From: Deltaproteobacteria bacterium
GTDB taxonomy: Bacteria > Myxococcota_A > UBA796 > SXON01
Length of the DNA stretch: 46,790 nt
Reading direction: 5' to 3'
Assembly (NCBI GenBank): GCA_014191855.1
Contig: BJHF01000051.1
Location: forward strand, 1-46,790
The first letter of the stretch is position 1. The number at the start of each line of letters is the position of its first letter. Of this stretch, positions 41,784-46,790 are shown in pieces. A program made the position numbers and the translations under genes. The notes below the pieces were generated by a model. It was not told where the DNA came from. It did not search any database and saw only the letters and a program-made list of their open reading frames with translations.

Positions 41784-43358
41784 ATGGCTCGCAAACCCAA
41801 GTCTCCCGCTTCTACCACCCAAGACGCCGCCGCCGCGGTGGATGGTTACCTGGACATGCTCGGCACGGTGCCCGACAGCGAGATCGCCGCGATGGCGAAC
41901 GTGTCTGAGGCCGTCGTCGCGCAGGTTCGCGAAGGGCGCGGCGTGCCCGCTCACGTGCCGCATCCGCTGATGCGCTACCGGCACATGTTCGGCAACGTGG
42001 CCGACGAAGTGATCGCGGCCGAAGCCGGTGTTTCCCGTGGCACGATCGGCAACTTCCGCCGGCAGATGGGCCTCCCCTCGTACCGCGGCCATCTCGACGC
42101 ACAGAAGGGCGTGAAGCGGGCCAAGGTCGAGGCGGTGGTGGAGCCCGTCGTGGAGGCGGCTCCGGCCCCCGCGCCGGCGAAGGCCGCGAAGGCCGCGAAG
42201 GCCGCGAAGGTCGTTGAGGCGCCCGCGCCCGCGCCGGTGAAGGCGACCAAGGCCGCGAAGGCCGCGAAGGCCGAGCCTGTTGGAGCGGCGCCCCGCCGAT
42301 CCAAGCTGGATGCACACGCGCACCTCATCGGCGTGCTTCGCGACTCGGCGGTGGCGAAGATCGCGGGAATGACCTCTGAAAGTGTTCGCTTGTACCGGCT
42401 GCGCACGGGACAGGAGGCTGGCAAGCTGCTGGCATTGGAGGAAGCGGCGCCCGCGAAGGCGAAGAAGGCCGCCCCCGCCGCGAAGGCCGCGAAGGCCCCG
42501 AAAGCAGAAGTGGTCGCCAAGGTGGAAGCCGCTCCCGTACAGGCGGTCGTGGAGGCCCCGGTCCCGAGCGTGGCGATGGTGGACGAGCTTCCGAAGCGCA
42601 AGCGCGGTCGCCCGAGCAACGCGGCTCGCGCCGAATACGCGGCGTTACTCGCCGCCCGCGCCGCGGGAGGAGCGGTTGCCGCGGCGCCTGCGCCCGTCGC
42701 GGCCCCCGTGGAGGCCCCGGCCCCCAAGCCCGCCAAGGTGAAGGCCGCTCCCGCGGCTGAAGCCGCGCCGGCGGTGTTCGATCCGCTCGCGAAGCGGAAG
42801 CGCGGTCGCCCCTCCAACGCCGAGCGTGCGGCCCGCGCCGCGGCGCTGGAAGCGGCCGGGTTGCCCGTGCCTGCCCCGAAGGCCAAGCCGGTCCTCGAGG
42901 TGGTGGGGAAGAAGAAGCGCGGTCGGCCGACGAACGCGGCCCGCGGCGCGGCGTTGGCGGCGGCTCAAGCGGCGGCGAAGGCCTCGCTCGCGGCGGCGGC
43001 GGCCGTCGCTCCGGTCGTCGAAGTTGTGGTGGCCCCGGCCCCCGAGGTCGCGGCCCCGGCTCCGGTCGTGGTTGCGGCTCCGGCGCCCGCGCCCAAGGCG
43101 GTCGCCGCTGCGGCGCCCGTCGTCGCGCCCGCCCCGGTCGCGGCTCCGGTCATCGTGGATGCGGGTCCGCCGAAGCCGGCGGCCGCACCCACGTTCGCGT
43201 GGTCGGTGCGCGCGCGCTCCGGCGGCGAAGAGAAGCGGTTCGTTGCCCAGGGTGCGACCATGGCCGAGGCCGGCATGCGGGCCCAAGCGGCGCTGGATGC
43301 GCGCGGCGGAAGCTGGCGCCTCGTGGCCCTCGAGGAGCTCGCCGAGTCGCTCGGGTAG
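41784..43358 (+). CDS. Histone H1-like protein with three HTH-like repeats and three AT-hooks
   Basis: A 524-residue basic Ala/Pro/Lys protein. Three related helix-turn-helix-like repeats occupy about 30-53 (DSEIAAMANVSEAVVAQVR), 73-96 (ADEVIAAEAGVSRGTIGNFR) and 187-210 (DSAVAKIAGMTSESVRLYR). KAAK-type linkers follow the second and third (PAKAAKAAKAAKV, KATKAAKAAKA). Three AT-hooks appear at 271-282, 337-348 and 376-387 (KRKRGRPSNAAR twice in near-identical form, KKKRGRPTNAAR). A Pro/Ala/Val-rich region leads to a compact C-terminal domain (470-524, FAWSVRARSGGEEKRFV). It probably binds minor-groove AT-rich DNA and compacts or bridges chromosomal DNA. ATG at 41784 has AGAGG upstream; an upstream GTG at 41712 is less likely. 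Confidence 0.85.
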   Translation: MARKPKSPASTTQDAAAAVDGYLDMLGTVPDSEIAAMANVSEAVVAQVREGRGVPAHVPHPLMRYRHMFGNVADEVIAAEAGVSRGTIGNFRRQMGLPSYRGHLDAQKGVKRAKVEAVVEPVVEAAPAPAPAKAAKAAKAAKVVEAPAPAPVKATKAAKAAKAEPVGAAPRRSKLDAHAHLIGVLRDSAVAKIAGMTSESVRLYRLRTGQEAGKLLALEEAAPAKAKKAAPAAKAAKAPKAEVVAKVEAAPVQAVVEAPVPSVAMVDELPKRKRGRPSNAARAEYAALLAARAAGGAVAAAPAPVAAPVEAPAPKPAKVKAAPAAEAAPAVFDPLAKRKRGRPSNAERAARAAALEAAGLPVPAPKAKPVLEVVGKKKRGRPTNAARGAALAAAQAAAKASLAAAAAVAPVVEVVVAPAPEVAAPAPVVVAAPAPAPKAVAAAAPVVAPAPVAAPVIVDAGPPKPAAAPTFAWSVRARSGGEEKRFVAQGATMAEAGMRAQAALDARGGSWRLVALEELAESLG

Positions 43359-43375
43359 GTTGAGCGGCGACTGCG

Positions 43376-44485
43376 CTAGGGGATGTCGGGCGTACCCCGC
43401 ACGATGTTTCCAGCGCGGTCGCCTTCGAGTACGACGGTGCCATCCCAGCCGGTCGCATAGATCGCCTGCGTGATGGCGCGCGTCGTGAAGCTCTTCATGC
43501 CGAGGCCGATCTCCTCGTTCACGACGTCGCGCGTGCCGCTCACGCCGCCGACAAGCAGGTCGATGATCGAGGCGCGGGGGTGGCCATAGGCCCAGGCGGT
43601 CCAACTGTGGCGCCGCACCGGGTCGCCGACCTCCATCACCGCGTATTGGGGCGACATCGCCCGCATCAGATCGGAGGTCGTTCCGTTGGCCGAGCCGTGG
43701 TGGCCAACCTGGTAGATATCCACGTCGAGGGTGGTTTCGGGGCGCCGGTGGAGGAGCTCGCGGATGGCCACCTCCTCCAGATCGCCGGTGATCAACAGGC
43801 TGGACTCCCCAAAATCGATGCGGGTGACGATGGAGTGGTTGTTGTCATTGTCGAACCGCTCCTTTCCGTAGCCGTCCTCCCCCCAGCCCGGATCGTTTGG
43901 GACGCCGCCCCAGAGGGCCTCGATCTTCGGGTCTACGCCCTTGCAGGCCGGGAAGGGATCGAGCGTGGCGGAGGCGAGAGGCGCCTCGCCGTCAAAGTCG
44001 GCGAGGGAGATGACCTGGTGGGCCACCCCGGCGTGATCGGCGAGGAAGGACTTGAGGCGCGAGATCGCGATCACCGCGTCGTCCTGCATCGGCTGGCGCC
44101 CGTCATCGATCACGCGCGCCACCGTATAGCGCTCGATCACCGCAGGAACTCCGCGCACGTGGTCGATGTGGGGGTGGGTGAGCAAGAGCACGTCGAGCGT
44201 GTTCTTCAGATCCGTGCGGCGGGCGAAGAACGCATCGAGGTAGGCGGTGAGCACCGCGACGCTGTGGAATTCGCTGTCTTCTTCGCCGCCGGTGTCCACC
44301 AACATCGCCCCGCAGGGGAATTCGATCAGCGTGGCTGCGCCCTGCCCGACGTTGAGAAAATGCACTCGCATCAGGGGCTCGGGGGCGGACGGCGGCGGCG
44401 GAGGCGCGACCGGCTTGGCCGCGACGCCGAAACACAACAGTCCCACGCCGATCATGCCGATCCCAGCCGCGCGTCCGATCGTCAA
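43376..44485 (-). CDS. Secreted metallo-beta-lactamase-fold protein (ComEC C-terminal-like)
   Basis: A 369-residue exported hydrolase. A hydrophobic N-terminus (MIGVGLLCFGVAA) and a Pro-rich linker precede the domain. VHFLNVGQGAATLI, MLVDTGGEE, the metal motif LTHPHIDHVRG (His104, His106, Asp108, His109), LLITGDLEE and VGHHGSANGT match the ComEC-like MBL branch, which often hydrolyses nucleic-acid phosphodiesters. The ComEC membrane channel is absent. TTG at 44485 with GGAG upstream is used; ATG 44455 is an alternative. It diverges from the next operon by 47 bases and is convergent with the histone-like gene. Confidence 0.88.
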   Translation of the reverse strand: MTIGRAAGIGMIGVGLLCFGVAAKPVAPPPPPSAPEPLMRVHFLNVGQGAATLIEFPCGAMLVDTGGEEDSEFHSVAVLTAYLDAFFARRTDLKNTLDVLLLTHPHIDHVRGVPAVIERYTVARVIDDGRQPMQDDAVIAISRLKSFLADHAGVAHQVISLADFDGEAPLASATLDPFPACKGVDPKIEALWGGVPNDPGWGEDGYGKERFDNDNNHSIVTRIDFGESSLLITGDLEEVAIRELLHRRPETTLDVDIYQVGHHGSANGTTSDLMRAMSPQYAVMEVGDPVRRHSWTAWAYGHPRASIIDLLVGGVSGTRDVVNEEIGLGMKSFTTRAITQAIYATGWDGTVVLEGDRAGNIVRGTPDIP

Positions 44486-44532
44486 CCTCGACTCCGCCTT
44501 GGTGGGCAGTGTAGCGGATTAGGAGGGCGGCG

Positions 44533-45249
44533 GTGCTGCGCGATCCCGCCATCGACGCCTTCTTTGCCAGGTGGCCCCGGCTACGGTTTGGCTTGTTGGG
44601 GCACGGGGGGAATCGTGGGGCGCTGGAGCTGAGCCCGCTCGGCGTGAGCGTGGAATTCTGGGATGCCGCCACGAATGGGGCCTTGGTGGCCCGCTACCAC
44701 GCGGCCAACGCGGCGAAGTTCGGGGGTTCTCTCGCCTTGCCGGGGTGGGTGCTCGTGGACCTGTACCTGATGCCCGGCGCGATTGCGCTGTTGCTCGATG
44801 AGGACGACGCGGTCGTCGCCGCGTGGTGTGGCGTGCCGACGGTTGCCGCCGGCGTCGTGATGGGCGTTTCGATGCTCTCGATGCGCGAGGGGATCGGGGC
44901 GGCGTACGTGGTGAAACGGCTGGGGCTGGCCAGCCTCGGGGCGCGCGTTCAACGCGGGATTACGCAGTGGGACAACCGGGCGCTGCGCACGCACACCCGG
45001 CTCGGTCCGCTGCGGGTGGTGGGGCCAGCGCCGGCCGTTCACGGGGAGTGGGCGCGAAGCTTCGTGTACGAGGTGGAGACGGGGGCCGCGAGCCCACCGC
45101 AGACGGAGACGATTCACCCGAACGAAGGCCCCGGGCTCGCGGCGCTCGCGGGCGTTGAACCGGTCCACGTGGTTTTTCCCGGCCTCGACGCAAGCGGGCG
45201 GGTTTGCCTCGCGCGGCTCCCGCCGATTTCAGGCACACTGCCGCCGTGA
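44533..45249 (+). CDS. Unknown 238-residue protein heading a DUF2330 operon
   Basis: Not recognised. The protein begins RDPAIDAFFARWPRLRFGLLGHGGNRGALEL. It has amphipathic strands and hydrophobic stretches (LPGWVLVDLYLMPGAIALLLDEDDAVVAAWCGVPTVAAGVVMG starts a hydrophobic part), a basic middle (GARVQRGITQWDNRALRTHTRLG) and a Gly/Pro-rich C-terminus. No signal peptide is evident. GTG at 44533 starts the frame. Its stop overlaps the next gene (GTGA at 45246-45249), so it is the first gene of a tightly coupled four-gene operon that runs off the window. Confidence 0.7.
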   Translation: MLRDPAIDAFFARWPRLRFGLLGHGGNRGALELSPLGVSVEFWDAATNGALVARYHAANAAKFGGSLALPGWVLVDLYLMPGAIALLLDEDDAVVAAWCGVPTVAAGVVMGVSMLSMREGIGAAYVVKRLGLASLGARVQRGITQWDNRALRTHTRLGPLRVVGPAPAVHGEWARSFVYEVETGAASPPQTETIHPNEGPGLAALAGVEPVHVVFPGLDASGRVCLARLPPISGTLPP

Positions 45250-45812
45250 TTCACCTCCTCGCCGCAGTCCAGGCCTTCGACACCGGAGGGTTCACGGTTT
45301 CCATCACGGACGTACGGAACAACGCGGCGCTCGTGGAGCCCCACGCCGGCGGCGGCGGCGTTCACATTTCCGTACCGCTGCACCGCTTCGGCACCTTCGA
45401 GCCGGCGTTTTTCGGTGGGTTGGATGGAGAGGGGGAGCGGTATCAGGTGGGAGAGGTGGTGGTTTCGGTGGCGAGCGTCACGGGAGAGGTGGAGGTTGGG
45501 GGGCGGTTCCGCTTTGGCGACCCAGACCTGATGGGGGTGGTGGAATTCGGTGGGGGGATGCACGTGCGGGGCGCCATCGCCGGCGAGAACGTGGCGGAGG
45601 TGCGGCCGATGTACGGCACACACACACTCATCGGTGCGGAGTTTGGGCCGGAGAAGCTGCGTACGGTGGTTGGGCTCCGTGGCGCCCTCTCATTCGGCAA
45701 CGGCTGGTACGGGCCGGACCGGCACAAGCAGACCGGGGATGTGCTCGTAGACTGGGACTGGCAGCCCAACGATCTGCGGGTGCAGTTGTGCGCCGGGGTG
45801 GGGCTCCCATGA
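45246..45812 (+). CDS. Barrel-like protein, paralogue A (DUF2330 operon)
   Basis: A 188-residue strand-rich protein starting at the GTG that overlaps the previous stop. Its N-terminus (VIHLLAAVQAFDTGGF) matches that of the next gene (MIHLLLAAPMLNVGGF). Both contain GLRGA and a closing V-D/N-W-D/N-W ... L-R ... LCAG pattern, so they are tandem paralogues. The body alternates small and hydrophobic residues (VEVGGRFRFGDPDLMGVVEFGGGMHV), consistent with an eight-strand-type barrel. The stop overlaps the next start (ATGA at 45809-45812). No known family. Confidence 0.72.
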   Translation: MIHLLAAVQAFDTGGFTVSITDVRNNAALVEPHAGGGGVHISVPLHRFGTFEPAFFGGLDGEGERYQVGEVVVSVASVTGEVEVGGRFRFGDPDLMGVVEFGGGMHVRGAIAGENVAEVRPMYGTHTLIGAEFGPEKLRTVVGLRGALSFGNGWYGPDRHKQTGDVLVDWDWQPNDLRVQLCAGVGLP

Positions 45813-46381
45813 TCCACCTCCTGCTCGCCGCGCCGATGCTCAACGTCGGGGGCTTCGATGTGTACGACAATCACGGGCGGGACGAGAATGTGCTTGAAGT
45901 TGAGGGCGGCCTCGCCGGCGACGTCGTGATCGCCCGCGCCGCGCATATGGACCTCCGGTTCTTCGGTGAGCTCGATGCAACCCTGCTCCAGTACACGACC
46001 GAGACCAGCGAATTCGCCGCGTCCGCGTGGCGGATCGGCGCGGAGATCGGCCCGCATTGGCGCTTCGGGCGGCCCCCGCTGGTCGGCACTGCGGAGTTCG
46101 GCTTCGGTGCGCACCCCTACCTGGCCGCTCCCGGATACGCGTCGATGGTCGTGGGCGTGGGGCCGGGTAGCCACACGATGCTTGCCGTTGAGTTGGGCTC
46201 CGGCCCAACCCGCGTCACACTTGGCCTCCGCGGCGCGTTTACCGTTGCTCCCGACTACGCGAGCGCTACCATGAAGTTGCCGGAAGAGATCGTGAACTGG
46301 AATTGGACGGGGATGAGCCTGCGAACCACCCTCTGCGCCGGCATCGCCTTCGGCGGCCCAAACCCTGGAGCGAAACCATGA
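45809..46381 (+). CDS. Barrel-like protein, paralogue B (DUF2330 operon)
   Basis: A 190-residue protein paralogous to the preceding gene (shared MIHLL start, GLRGA, and WNWTGMSLRTTLCAGIAFG at the end). Strands alternate in barrel style (FFGELDATLLQY, AAWRIGAE-type stretch, LVGTAEFGFGAHPYL, SMVVGVGPGSHTMLAVELG). The N-terminal hydrophobic segment is very short for a signal peptide and has no basic residue. ATG at 45809 overlaps the upstream stop, and its own stop overlaps the start of the DUF2330 gene (ATGA at 46378-46381). Confidence 0.72.
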   Translation: MIHLLLAAPMLNVGGFDVYDNHGRDENVLEVEGGLAGDVVIARAAHMDLRFFGELDATLLQYTTETSEFAASAWRIGAEIGPHWRFGRPPLVGTAEFGFGAHPYLAAPGYASMVVGVGPGSHTMLAVELGSGPTRVTLGLRGAFTVAPDYASATMKLPEEIVNWNWTGMSLRTTLCAGIAFGGPNPGAKP

Positions 46382-46790
46382 TTCTCGTACTCGGCACCAC
46401 CCTCGCGCACGCCTTCTGCGGCACGTTCGTCGGGGGAGACGGCGCGTTGTTGTCCAACTCCGCGAGCCAGGTGATCCTCGCGCGGGAGGGCACCCGCACC
46501 ACGATGACCCTGGCGATGGACTACCAGGGCGATCTCACCGAATTCGCGCTGCTCCTCCCGGTGCCCGAGGTGCTGCTCGCCGAAGACGTGAGCAGCCCCG
46601 ACGTGCGCCTCCTCACCGACATCGACACCTACAGCATGCCCCGCGAGGTGGCCTACACCTGCGATGACATCGTGAGCACGAGCTTTTCCAGCATCGGGTG
46701 TGGGTCTACGTTTGGATGCACGGCCTCGTCTGACTACAGCGCGGGGGCCTTCGACACCGGCATGGGCGAGAGCGCCTCCGGCACGGTGTC
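46378..46790 (+). CDS. DUF2330-family secreted protein, 3' truncated by window edge
   Basis: The first 137 codons of a second DUF2330 protein; the frame is open to the window end. MILVLGTTLAHAFCG is a short uncharged signal followed by the family's FCG motif. LLSNSASQVILAREGTRTT and EFALLLPVPEVLLAEDV match the DUF2330 protein at 29134 (SNSASQVVLAHHG; DFGILLPIPEV). Cys residues appear in YTCDD, GCGS and GCTAS. It is the fourth gene of the coupled operon that begins at 44533. Confidence 0.9.
   Translation, partial: MILVLGTTLAHAFCGTFVGGDGALLSNSASQVILAREGTRTTMTLAMDYQGDLTEFALLLPVPEVLLAEDVSSPDVRLLTDIDTYSMPREVAYTCDDIVSTSFSSIGCGSTFGCTASSDYSAGAFDTGMGESASGTV

Noticed and set aside
45164..45172. TCCACGTGG, another partial parS match
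   Set aside because: The right arm does not continue the palindrome, so it is at most a half site.
1..46790. CRISPR arrays, insertion sequences, integrases, prophage genes
   Set aside because: No direct-repeat arrays with regular spacers, transposase motifs or phage structural genes were seen on either strand.

Overview
The window is high-GC bacterial chromosome, coding on both strands, with almost no intergenic space. Gene content points to a Myxococcota-like (deltaproteobacterial) genome: two DUF2330 proteins, a zinc-ribbon/proline-rich/AgmX-type envelope protein, PATAN (DUF4388)-J-domain-TPR signalling proteins, many lipoproteins with Asp-box or FG-GAP repeats, and a histone-like Lys/Ala/Pro protein with AT-hooks. 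Two ParB-type parS palindromes (2217-2232 and around 33402-33415) suggest a segment in the origin-proximal parS region. This taxonomic and positional reading is inference from gene families and motifs; no search was run.

Layout. 1-4.9 kb: tail of a Rossmann/SLOG-like protein, a coupled pair of anchored paralogues, a GH113-like glycosidase plus rhodanese operon (-), a small lipoprotein and a tandem AHSA1 protein. 5-10.2 kb: FG-GAP lipoprotein, ssb (-), then two coupled PATAN/J/TPR regulators. 10.2-18.7 kb: adenosine deaminase (-), a tryptophan-repeat secreted protein followed by two overlapping radical SAM/SPASM genes, a coupled pepD-rhomboid pair (-), typA (-). 18.7-24.3 kb: zinc-ribbon/AgmX protein with a frame break, a secreted TPR-like protein, a barrel-like lipoprotein, and a coupled epimerase-nagZ-unknown operon (-). 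24.3-28.1 kb: LURP-one-like protein, glycogen phosphorylase, an AAA/DUF4143 ATPase. 28.1-33.4 kb: barrel protein (-), DUF2330 plus coupled barrel gene (+), degenerate GH5 lipoprotein (-), orphan DNA methyltransferase (+). 33.4-41.4 kb: trmH (-), phosphodiester glycosidase (-), sulfatase-like protein (+), PPDK_N-domain lipoprotein (-), Asp-box propeller lipoprotein (-), Fpg/Nei-like glycosylase (+). 41.4-46.8 kb: a 368-bp non-coding stretch, the HTH/AT-hook histone-like protein, a secreted ComEC-like metallo-beta-lactamase-fold protein (-), and a tightly coupled four-gene operon ending in a second DUF2330 gene cut by the window edge.

Start/stop overlaps of the ATGA, GTGA or TGATG type are frequent, so translational coupling is common here. 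The cell-envelope theme dominates: roughly half of the genes encode predicted secreted, lipid-anchored or outer-membrane-like products, many with very short signal peptides lacking basic residues. No rRNA, tRNA, CRISPR array, integrase or transposase was seen.

Most interesting: the two parS sites, a covarying two-hairpin repeat present twice, the three-HTH/three-AT-hook chromatin-like protein, the recurrent coupling of DUF2330 genes to ~190-residue barrel-like genes, and the tryptophan-repeat protein next to two radical SAM enzymes.
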